A DNA stretch of 7,966 nt from Solobacterium sp. (GTDB lineage Bacteria; Bacillota_I; Bacilli_A; Erysipelotrichales; Erysipelotrichaceae): contig JAFWCP010000385.1 in the NCBI GenBank assembly GCA_017536845.1, positions 1-7,966 on the forward strand. Reading direction: 5' to 3'. The position numbers and the translations under genes are program-made. The notes below the pieces were generated by a model, which did not search any database, was not told the DNA's origin, and saw only the letters and a program-made list of their open reading frames with translations. Of the stretch, positions 1 through 5,466 are shown in pieces. Numbering within the stretch: the stretch's first letter is position 1; the number at the start of each line of letters is the position of its first letter.

Positions 1-54
1 AGCAAGGATATTTACTGGCTGGCAAATCTTGTGAAACAATATCAGAAGTCTTGA
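1..54 (+). CDS. C-terminal end of an upstream gene, possibly murC (partial)
   Basis: Reading frame 1 is open from the window edge and ends in TGA at 52-54, giving 17 residues that begin SKDIYWLANL. In Bacillus the gene before the ytxG-ytxH-ccpA cluster is murC (UDP-N-acetylmuramate-L-alanine ligase). MurC proteins end in a segment like MGAGDIYK followed by a short helix, and SKDIYW could be the counterpart of that GDIY segment. The call is therefore inference from synteny plus a very short resemblance. The fragment could equally belong to another protein. Its stop codon is shared with the promoter and cre-like site of the next operon, so the two transcription units abut directly. Confidence 0.4.
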   Translation, partial: SKDIYWLANLVKQYQKS

Positions 55-79
55 AAGCACTTACATTTTGAATTATAAT
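51..79 (+). promoter_or_regulatory. Sigma-A promoter of the ytxG-like / repeat protein / ccpA operon
   Basis: The -35 box TTGAAA lies at 51-56 and the perfect -10 box TATAAT at 74-79, separated by exactly 17 bp. Transcription should start near 85-87, about 17 bases before the ATG at 104. The -35 box overlaps the stop codon of the upstream gene. The promoter also shows that the upstream in-frame TTG at 68 cannot be the start of the first gene, because it would lie before the transcript begins. Confidence 0.85.
52..65 (+). promoter_or_regulatory. cre-like operator (CcpA binding site) within the promoter
   Basis: TGAAAGCACTTACA matches the catabolite-responsive element consensus TGWAANCGNTNWCA at 9 of its 10 informative positions. 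The only miss is A for G in the central CG pair, which is normally well conserved. The site is a near-palindrome and covers most of the -35 box and the first part of the spacer, a position where a bound repressor would block RNA polymerase. Because ccpA is the third gene of this operon, the simplest reading is negative autoregulation by CcpA with HPr-Ser46-P. The match is seen; the binding is inferred. Confidence 0.55.
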
Positions 80-103
80 GCCTATCAGTACAGGAGAGAA
101 TTT

Positions 104-472
104 ATGGATGAACTGATTTTGGCATTATCGAAAGTATCAGAGCAGTTTCTGCCTATTTTAGGCGCAGTTGCTTTGATTTTTCTTTGTATGGTCTTAAACA
201 GGGCCGCAAAGCTTGTTTCTGCGATTACCGACACCGTCAAGGGCCTTGATCCGACGCTGCGTCTGGTTGACCGCAGCATCGAAAAGGTGCAGGCACCTCT
301 CGACACGGTTGTCAGATATTCACATTCACTTGACAAAGTCCATGACAAGACATCTGAAACCCTTGCGAAGGCAGCTGATTTCGCAAGCGAGAATATTGAT
401 CAGCTGAAAACGAAACTCAGCGCAATGAAGGAAGATGTAACACCGGCTGAAGGTGAGGAGGAAACAGAATGA
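104..472 (+). CDS. DUF948 / YtxG-like single-pass membrane protein
   Basis: A 122-residue protein with one hydrophobic segment at residues 15-31, followed by a charged, mostly helical tail with no Cys and an acidic end (EGEEETE). This layout, a short N-terminal segment, one membrane anchor and a long cytoplasmic or cell-wall-facing helix, fits the DUF948 family (YtxG of Bacillus, about 140 residues). YtxG is encoded just upstream of ytxH and ccpA and has no firmly established biochemical role. I chose ATG at 104 because AGGAGAG lies at 92-98 and the promoter's -10 box is at 74-79, so the upstream TTG at 68 is excluded. The gene overlaps the next by 4 bp (ATGA), which implies translational coupling. 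The family assignment rests on layout and synteny more than on a specific motif. Confidence 0.7.
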   Translation: MDELILALSKVSEQFLPILGAVALIFLCMVLNRAAKLVSAITDTVKGLDPTLRLVDRSIEKVQAPLDTVVRYSHSLDKVHDKTSETLAKAADFASENIDQLKTKLSAMKEDVTPAEGEEETE

Positions 473-1944
473 GCTCTAATGATGGAAAAAGAAAAGAACC
501 TCTTGATTCCATAGCGCAGACCGTTGAAGATCTCAAGTGGAAAATAGCCATGCTTGAAAGAGGCGCGAAGGAAGAAGCGGCAGCCGAAAAGGCTGCGGTC
601 GAGGAAAAGGCTCAGACCGTTGCGGAAGAAGCGGCTGAGGGTACTCTGGAAGCCCTCAACGCTGTCGAAGAAACGGCTGAAGAGACGGCAGAAGCTGTTG
701 AAGAAAAGGCTGAGGAAGCCGTGGAAGCAGCAGCGGAACTGAAGGACGTCGTTGTCGACGCCGCGGCTGAAAAGGCTGAGGAGGCGGAAGCCGCTGCAGC
801 TGATTTCACTGAGGATATCGCCGAGACTGTGATGAGAAACGCCGAAGATGCAAAGGCCGCCGTGGAAGAGACCGCCGGTGAGTTCGTCGAGGCGGCAGAA
901 GAAAAGGCTGAAGAGGCAAAGGAAGCTGTTGAAGAGACAGCTGAAGCCATTGCCGCCGAAGCAGAAGAGAAGGCTGAAGAGGCAAAGGAAGCTGTAGAAG
1001 AGACAGCTGAAGCAATTGCCGTCGAGGCAGAAGAGAAGGTTGAAGAGGCAAAGGAAGCCATGGAAGAAATCAAGGAAACAGCAGCGGAAGAAGTCAAGGA
1101 AGCCGCTGAAGAAATCAGGGAAACAGCAGAAGAAACCGCTGCTGCAGCCGAAGAGAAGGCTGAAGAAGTCAAGGAAGCTGCCGCGGAAGTCTGCGAAGCT
1201 GCCGAAGAAAAAGTCGAAGAAGCAGAAGATGCTGCTGAAGAAGCAAAGGAATCCTTAGAAGATAAGGCTGAGGAAATCAGGAAAGCAGCGGAAGAAAAAC
1301 TGGAAGAAGCAAAGGAAGCCGCTGAAGAAAAGATCGAAGAGGCCAAGGAAGCTGCCCAGGGTTTCACCGCAGCCGCCGCTGAAAAATTCGACGACTTCAA
1401 AGAAGCCGCTGCCGAAAAGGCAGATGACATCAAGACTGCCGCTGTCGACTTCAAGGATGCAGCGATTGAAAAGGCCGGCGAAATCAAGGATGCCGCTGCC
1501 GAAAAGACCGCCCAGTTCAGGGAAAAGATCGATGAAAAGTACGGCGACAGGATTGATGCCGCCGCAAAGAGCGCGAAGCAGGGTGTTGATACCATCAAAC
1601 AGAAGGCCGCCGGCATTGCCGAACAGCCTAATGTCAAAAAGACTCTCGACTTCATCAAGACAAATGCCCAGAAGGCCGTTGATACAGCCAAGGACAAGTT
1701 CGATGACCTGAAGGCTGATGAGAATGTCCAGAAGACAGCAGACCAGGCAGCCGGCCTCTTCAAGAAGGTCACCACTGCCGTAACAGAAGGTACAAAGAAA
1801 GTTGTGACAAAAGCTGACGAGTTCTACAACAGACCTGATGTGCAGGAGAAGCTTGAAAAAGCAAGAACCGCGACGGCAGAATATGCCCGTAAAGGTATCG
1901 ATGCGGTGAAAGGACTTTTCAAAAAATCATCTGACGAAGAATAA
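469..1944 (+). CDS. Glu/Ala/Lys-rich 11-residue-repeat helical protein at the ytxH position
   Basis: A 491-residue protein of unknown function. Residues 1-35 form an ordinary N-terminal helix containing the only Trp (W24). Residues about 36-350 are almost entirely E, A and K in an 11-residue rhythm typified by AEEKAEEAKEA. There is a 22-residue tandem repeat at 143-164, 165-186 and 187-208, and another pair of 11-mers at 274-284 and 285-295. The only Cys is C242. Residues about 387-486 form three less acidic units, each opening with N/D-V-K/Q-K/E (NVKK 388, NVQK 419, DVQE 457). There is no signal peptide or membrane segment, so it is probably cytoplasmic. The 11-mer rhythm resembles LEA group 3 and apolipoprotein-type amphipathic helices, which bind membrane surfaces or protect proteins under stress. 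It occupies the ytxH position, but YtxH is about 150 residues with a hydrophobic N-terminus, so homology is not shown. GAGGAGG at 455-461 is the ribosome binding site. Confidence 0.85.
   Translation: MSSNDGKRKEPLDSIAQTVEDLKWKIAMLERGAKEEAAAEKAAVEEKAQTVAEEAAEGTLEALNAVEETAEETAEAVEEKAEEAVEAAAELKDVVVDAAAEKAEEAEAAAADFTEDIAETVMRNAEDAKAAVEETAGEFVEAAEEKAEEAKEAVEETAEAIAAEAEEKAEEAKEAVEETAEAIAVEAEEKVEEAKEAMEEIKETAAEEVKEAAEEIRETAEETAAAAEEKAEEVKEAAAEVCEAAEEKVEEAEDAAEEAKESLEDKAEEIRKAAEEKLEEAKEAAEEKIEEAKEAAQGFTAAAAEKFDDFKEAAAEKADDIKTAAVDFKDAAIEKAGEIKDAAAEKTAQFREKIDEKYGDRIDAAAKSAKQGVDTIKQKAAGIAEQPNVKKTLDFIKTNAQKAVDTAKDKFDDLKADENVQKTADQAAGLFKKVTTAVTEGTKKVVTKADEFYNRPDVQEKLEKARTATAEYARKGIDAVKGLFKKSSDEE
895..1092 (+). 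repeat. 66-bp in-frame tandem repeat, two good copies and one diverged
   Basis: Units lie at 895-960, 961-1026 and 1027-1092. The first two differ at 5 of 66 bases by my alignment, and three of those changes are silent third positions. The third unit keeps its first 30 bases almost unchanged (GCAGAAGAGAAGG start) and then diverges. Each unit codes for 22 residues, that is two 11-residue helical repeats. The high DNA identity points to recent duplication by slippage or recombination, which would let the protein change length between strains. Confidence 0.85.
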
Positions 1945-1966
1945 CGGAAAGTGAAGGGAAAACACA

Positions 1967-2968
1967 ATGAAACGTGTGACGATTTATGATGTCGCCAAAG
2001 AGGCGGGTGTTTCCCTGGCCACTGTTTCTAGAGTAATCAACGGCTCTGATGTGGTAAAGGGCCCGACAAGGGAGCGGGTGCAGGCGGCGGTGGACAAGCT
2101 TGGCTACAAGCCCAACGCAATTGCGCAGGGGCTGGCTCTGTCCAAGTCGACAACCATTGCCCTGGTCATTCCCGAGGCGAGCTTCACTTATACCGGTCAG
2201 ATTATCAACGGTCTGATTGATGTCGCGAAGATCTACAACTACAGCATTATGCTGCATACGGTGACAGCGGGCATCACGGACATCGCGACCGTGATTGAGG
2301 AGATCATCAAATCGCATGTCGACGGCGTCATTGTCTACAATGACAAGATGGCTGCCAACGACATGCAGAAGCTGAATTCCTACAACATCCCGATTGTCGT
2401 TATCGGAAATTATATGAAGGCGGAAAAGATCCGCAGCGTCTATGTCAACGTTGAAAAGGCAGTTTACGAGCTTACCAGCAAGTATCTGGAAGAAGGCAAG
2501 GACAGAATCGCGATCCTGCAGGACCGCAAGAACATGTTCAGCTCGACCCAGATGGCAGCCGGTGCCGTACGTGCCTTCGAAAACAAGGGCAAGACATTCG
2601 ATGGCTTCATCGAGATTCCCGGTGAATTCCGCACGTCTTATTCCTTCCTGACCAAATGGTTCCGGGAGAAGGGCCACAAGAAATATGATCTGATGATCGG
2701 CAACCGCGACTCCCAGACCATGGCAATCGTCAACGCAGCCCAGGAAAACGGACTGCGGGTGCCGCAGGATATGGAAGTGGTCTGCGTCATTGATACGAAA
2801 TACAACGCAATGATGCGGCCGCAGATCTCCAGTTTCTCGATTCCCAGCTATGACCTTGGCGCCGTCTCCATGCGCGTCATGACCAAGATGCTGCAGAATG
2901 AAGAGGAATCGGATGAGCCGATCGAGCTCAGCTATCTGTTTACACCGCGTCAGACAACTGTGAATTGA
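1967..2968 (+). CDS. ccpA: CcpA, LacI-family catabolite control protein
   Basis: A 333-residue transcription regulator that, together with HPr phosphorylated on Ser46, binds cre sites to control carbon metabolism. Residues 5-25 are the LacI-type helix-turn-helix (TIYDVAKEAGVS, then ATVSRVIN), and residues 48-57 are the hinge helix (KPNAIAQGLA) that inserts in the DNA minor groove. Residues about 61-330 form the two-lobed effector core. The CcpA hallmark Y-D-x-G-A-V-x-M-R-x-x-T-K falls at 295-307, the same numbering as in Bacillus CcpA, where Y295, R303 and K307 contribute to HPr-Ser-P contact (from memory). The middle of the core is more diverged from Bacillus CcpA than the ends. Synteny with ytxG and tyrS supports CcpA over another LacI member. 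The start follows GAAGGGA at 1953-1959, 22 bp after the previous stop, with no separate promoter or terminator in the gap. Confidence 0.87.
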   Translation: MKRVTIYDVAKEAGVSLATVSRVINGSDVVKGPTRERVQAAVDKLGYKPNAIAQGLALSKSTTIALVIPEASFTYTGQIINGLIDVAKIYNYSIMLHTVTAGITDIATVIEEIIKSHVDGVIVYNDKMAANDMQKLNSYNIPIVVIGNYMKAEKIRSVYVNVEKAVYELTSKYLEEGKDRIAILQDRKNMFSSTQMAAGAVRAFENKGKTFDGFIEIPGEFRTSYSFLTKWFREKGHKKYDLMIGNRDSQTMAIVNAAQENGLRVPQDMEVVCVIDTKYNAMMRPQISSFSIPSYDLGAVSMRVMTKMLQNEEESDEPIELSYLFTPRQTTVN

Positions 2969-2993
2969 CAGCCGCGTCAGGAACGGATATAAT
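2965..2993 (+). promoter_or_regulatory. Consensus sigma-A promoter of tyrS
   Basis: TTGACA at 2965-2970 and TATAAT at 2988-2993 are both perfect consensus boxes separated by exactly 17 bp. The -35 box overlaps the ccpA stop codon TGA (2966-2968). Transcription should begin near 3000, just before Stem I of the T-box leader. A promoter this strong with no operator in sight fits control by attenuation rather than by initiation. Confidence 0.92.
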
Positions 2994-3000
2994 CTTTGCG

Positions 3001-3217
3001 CTGTGAAAAGGATAAGTAACGGGCAGCCTGGTCCGCAAAAGAGACGTCCCGGCCGGTGAAAGGGAATGGAACTTCTGCCCGATGAATACACCTTGGAGCT
3101 TTCCGTCTCAAAAGGCGGAACGTGAACCCGCGTTAAGGGGTTGAGCGTGCACGGCAAGCCGTGCAAACTGAGGTGGTACCGCGCGTAATCAGCGTCCTTG
3201 GATCAAGGACGCTTTTA
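3001..3217 (+). promoter_or_regulatory. Tyrosine T-box riboswitch leader of tyrS
   Basis: This leader senses uncharged tRNA-Tyr and lets transcription proceed into tyrS. Stem I base: AAGG 3008-3011 pairs with CCTT 3091-3094. Specifier loop: AGTA 3015-3018 on the 5' side, with GAA then the Tyr codon TAC (3087-3089) on the 3' side. The stem above is GGGCAG 3021-3026 with CTGCCC 3075-3080. An AGAGA bulge lies at 3040-3044 and the distal loop contains GGTGAAA (3055-3061). Later stems are AACCC 3125-3129 with GGGTT 3138-3142, and the long hairpin 3148-3165. The T-box element is GAGGTGGTACCGCG at 3170-3183. In the antiterminator AGG 3171-3173 pairs with CCT 3196-3198, and GCGC 3181-3184 pairs with GCGT 3192-3195, leaving a 7-base bulge whose TGGT (3174-3177) matches an ACCA tRNA end. 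The alternative structure is the terminator at 3192-3217. Confidence 0.95.
3192..3217 (+). terminator. T-box intrinsic terminator (attenuator)
   Basis: GCGTCCTTG at 3192-3200 pairs with CAAGGACGC at 3204-3212, a perfect 9-bp stem with a GAT loop, followed by TTTTAT. Its 5' arm includes bases 3192-3198, which are also needed by the antiterminator, so the two folds exclude each other. Charged tRNA-Tyr leaves this terminator formed. No other terminator follows ccpA, so it is also the first terminator met by transcripts reading out of the ccpA operon. Confidence 0.92.
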
Positions 3218-3241
3218 TCTGGTTAAAGGAGATAGAAAGAA

Positions 3242-4489
3242 ATGGATTTTTTTGACGAACTGAAATGGCGTGGCCTGGTCAAGGACTGCACCGATGAAGA
3301 AGGCCTTCGCGAAAAGCTGAAGACGCCCACTGTCTGCTACTGTGGTTTTGACCCGACCGCGGATTCCCTGCATGTCGGCCACATGCAGCAGATCATGCTG
3401 CTGAGGAGATACCAGAATGCCGGCCATACGCCCATCGCATTATGCGGCGGCTTTACCGGCATGATCGGCGATCCCAGGCCGACAACCGAACGCAAGCTGC
3501 TGACCCATGAGGAAGTGCTTTCCAATGCCGAGTGCATCAAGCGCCAGCTGGCCAGCTTCCTCTCGTTTGACAATGAGAATGCGGCCATCATGGAAAACAA
3601 CAACAACTGGCTGGGTGAAATGAACCTGCTGACCTTCCTGCGTGACTATGGCAAACTGTTCAACGTTGCCTACATGCTGCAGAAGGATACCATCCGCAAG
3701 AGACTGGACACCGGCATTTCGTACACAGAATTCAGCTACACGATCCTGCAGTCAATCGACTGGCTCTTCCTGTATGAGAAGTACGGATGTGCCATGCAGA
3801 TCGGCGGCTCTGACCAGTGGGGCAACCTCACCAGCGGCACTGAGCTGATCCGCAAGGTCAAGGGTGAAGATGCCAAGGTCTTCGGTGTGACATCACCGTT
3901 GATTACCAGGTCCGACGGTTCCAAGTTCGGCAAGTCGGAAGGCAAGAACATATGGCTTGATCCGAAACGCACAAGTGCCTATGAGTTCTACCAGTTCTGG
4001 CTCAATACACCGGATGCTGATATTATCGATTACCTGAAGCGGCTCTCACTGCGTCCGGTCGAAGAGATCATGGCGCTGGAAGAATCCCTCAGAACCGCTC
4101 CGGAAAAGCGCGAAGCCCAGAAGGCACTGGCAGCTGAACTGACCGAAATCCTGCATGGCAAGGAAGGACTGGAAAAGGCTCTGCGCATTACGGAAACCTT
4201 CTTCAAGGGCTCGATCATGGATCTGAGTGCCGATGAAATCAAGGAAGGCCTGGCCGATGCGCCGAAGTGCTCTGTCAAGGACGGCGACCTGCTCATCGAT
4301 GCCCTGGTTGCCAGCGGTGCAGCCAAGTCCAAGTCCGATGCCCGCAAGCTGCTCCAGCAGGGATCCATCAGCCTGAACGGCAATCGCGTAACAGCTTTAG
4401 ACGCAGTTCTGAAGCAGGACGAAGCGCTCGAGCGTGAATTCAGCATTCTGAAAAAAGGCAAGAAGAATTATATCCTTCTGAATTTCTGA
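3242..4489 (+). CDS. tyrS: Tyrosyl-tRNA synthetase (class I, TyrS type)
   Basis: A 415-residue enzyme that activates tyrosine with ATP and charges tRNA-Tyr in the cytoplasm, the usual length for bacterial TyrRS. The Rossmann-fold catalytic domain carries the HIGH signature as HVGH at residues 44-47 and the KMSKS loop as KFGKS at 228-232. The tyrosine-pocket and tRNA regions include GFDPTADSLH (35-44), YMLQKD (144-149) and GGSDQWGN (188-195). The C-terminal S4 RNA-binding domain covers about 345-410 (DALVASG, SKSDARKLLQQG and the ISLNGNRV strand). ATG at 3242 is preceded by AAAGGAG at 3225-3231. Expression is controlled by the tyrosine T-box just upstream, which independently confirms the amino acid. 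Nothing appears truncated. The gene is probably monocistronic and ends at the terminator about 110 bp downstream. Confidence 0.98.
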   Translation: MDFFDELKWRGLVKDCTDEEGLREKLKTPTVCYCGFDPTADSLHVGHMQQIMLLRRYQNAGHTPIALCGGFTGMIGDPRPTTERKLLTHEEVLSNAECIKRQLASFLSFDNENAAIMENNNNWLGEMNLLTFLRDYGKLFNVAYMLQKDTIRKRLDTGISYTEFSYTILQSIDWLFLYEKYGCAMQIGGSDQWGNLTSGTELIRKVKGEDAKVFGVTSPLITRSDGSKFGKSEGKNIWLDPKRTSAYEFYQFWLNTPDADIIDYLKRLSLRPVEEIMALEESLRTAPEKREAQKALAAELTEILHGKEGLEKALRITETFFKGSIMDLSADEIKEGLADAPKCSVKDGDLLIDALVASGAAKSKSDARKLLQQGSISLNGNRVTALDAVLKQDEALEREFSILKKGKKNYILLNF

Positions 4490-4601
4490 AAAACAGACAG
4501 CCTGGAATCAGTGGTGCTGCCGGTGCAGCTACGGCAAAGGCAGGATTGAGATTCTTTCAGAACTGATGGGATCAGACATTGCAGTTTTAAGCTTCATATA
4601 C

Positions 4602-4628
4602 AGCCCGGAAGAATGCTTTCGGGCTTTT
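4602..4628 (+). terminator. Rho-independent terminator of tyrS
   Basis: AGCCCGGAAG at 4602-4611 pairs over 10 bp (one G-U) with CTTTCGGGCT at 4616-4625 across an AATG loop. The stem is followed by TTTTC. It lies 112 bases after the tyrS stop, further than usual, so the tyrS transcript carries a 3' untranslated tail. It separates tyrS from the lipoprotein-flippase-rsuA unit. Confidence 0.88.
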
Positions 4629-4856
4629 CATTACCTGTTTTTGCTGATGTGCATGCAAAGGCAGTATGAAATCAGGCAGGATGGAAGCAGTGTGGCCTGA
4701 ATCGGCAGGCGATTCTTCTGTGCCTTCACGGCCGGTGCATCGATTTTCAGGAGGATTCCTGCTGTAAGGATTATTTTGATTAGATGCATTTCTGTCGGTT
4801 TTTTACTCTGCAGGAGTGATCTTCATCTGATCTTAACGGCCAAGCAGAGACGATTG

Positions 4857-4865
4857 TGATATAAT
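4857..4865 (+). promoter_or_regulatory. Extended -10 promoter of the lipoprotein operon
   Basis: TGATATAAT at 4857-4865 is a perfect extended -10 element (TGn plus TATAAT). No good -35 box lies 16-18 bp upstream; the nearest candidate, TTAACG at 4833-4838, is 21 bp away. The predicted transcription start is near 4871-4873. That leaves only about 12 bases before the chosen ATG at 4885. Confidence 0.72.
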
Positions 4866-4884
4866 CCTTCTCATGAGGTTGCTT

Positions 4885-5466
4885 ATGAAGAAGATGTTGC
4901 TGATCTGCCTGACGGCAGTGACTATATTAACCGGCTGCCGTCCGAAGACGACGGCCGATGACGCGAACCTTGACGCGTACAGGACCTATTTCGATTCCAT
5001 TGTTTATAACAGCCAGTTTACCTCGTCCAGTGAGTATTACAGCATCTCAACCGAGATGGTGAAGATCCGTGAAGGCAGCTTCCGCTACTATGTATTCTTT
5101 GATGAGCCGCAGGTTTCGATGTATGATGTGATCATTCTCGCCATTGAAAATGACATGGCATACAATGAGGAAAAGATGATGCCCTCGATCGGCATCTTCG
5201 ATTCCCGCTACAGCATGATTCCCTATCAGGTCAACCTGGATGAAGGCTATGTCAAGGGTATTGTCATTTCCGGTGAGTGCAGCGAACCGCAGCTGCAGCT
5301 AAAGATCATGGTGGAATGGAAAGACCACAACCGGGCCAACACCTATCGTGAATTCCATCAGCTGAACCTCAGTGTCGAAGCGGCAATAGAACCGTCGATG
5401 CAGTATGAGGAATTCGACATCGAAGAGAACAGCCAGACGGAAACGCCGGAGGACGGGAATGAGTGA
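4885..5466 (+). CDS. Unrecognised lipoprotein encoded with the flippase gene
   Basis: A 193-residue protein of unknown function. It begins MKKMLLICLTAV and ends its signal peptide with the lipobox LTGC, so Cys18 should be lipid-modified and the protein anchored outside the cytoplasmic membrane. The mature part is a single soluble domain with alternating hydrophobic strands, rich in Tyr and acidic residues, and has a disordered acidic tail (SQTETPEDGNE). I see no catalytic motif. I prefer ATG at 4885 over ATG at 4873 because GAGG at 4875-4878 is well placed for it, and because the upstream ATG would coincide with the predicted transcript start. The stop overlaps the flippase start by 8 bp, so a role in envelope assembly beside the flippase is possible, but this is inference. 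Confidence 0.85.
   Translation: MKKMLLICLTAVTILTGCRPKTTADDANLDAYRTYFDSIVYNSQFTSSSEYYSISTEMVKIREGSFRYYVFFDEPQVSMYDVIILAIENDMAYNEEKMMPSIGIFDSRYSMIPYQVNLDEGYVKGIVISGECSEPQLQLKIMVEWKDHNRANTYREFHQLNLSVEAAIEPSMQYEEFDIEENSQTETPEDGNE

Larger units (their letters stand above)
4490..4872. other. Gene-free stretch between tyrS and the lipoprotein gene
   Basis: The 383 bp contain no convincing coding frame on either strand. The first 112 bp are the tyrS 3' untranslated region, with weak hairpins such as TGCCG 4518-4522 with CGGCA 4532-4536 and CTGAT 4563-4567 with ATCAG 4571-4575. The terminator at 4602-4628 comes next. From 4629 to about 4850 I see only two small inverted repeats, GAATCG 4699-4704 with CGATTC 4710-4715 and CAGGA 4748-4752 with TCCTG 4757-4761. 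An AGGAGG at 4749-4754 has no start codon at usable distance. The stretch ends with the extended -10 promoter of the next operon. Confidence 0.75.

Noticed and set aside
68..103. Upstream TTG start adding 12 residues to the YtxG-like protein
   Set aside because: The -10 box lies at 74-79, so this stretch is not transcribed from the identified promoter. ATG 104 has a good ribosome binding site.
612..1775. 387-codon open frame on the - strand opposite the repeat gene
   Set aside because: It is a mirror of the E/A/K codon bias: GAA, GCC and AAG reversed give Ser, Ala and Phe codons without stops. The product is low-complexity Ser/Ala, and there is no promoter or ribosome binding site.
1919..3166. 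415-codon open frame on the - strand covering ccpA and the T-box leader
   Set aside because: Its length is striking, but it runs through a T-box leader and an evident promoter, has no recognisable protein motif, and its opposite strand is a clear CcpA. It is a shadow frame.
4748..4803. Hairpin 4748-4761 and the later T-run near 4797-4802 as a second terminator
   Set aside because: The stem is only 5 bp and the T-run is more than 30 bases downstream, so they do not form one terminator.
4776..4859. Small TTG-started frame of about 27 residues before the lipoprotein promoter
   Set aside because: The AGGAGG at 4749-4754 is some 20 bases away, the frame overlaps the promoter, and there is no support for coding.
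5405..5458. Upstream ATG extending the flippase by 18 residues
   Set aside because: The added residues are an Arg/Lys/Ser run inside the lipoprotein tail and unlike a flippase N-terminus. ATG 5459 has GGAGG at ideal spacing.
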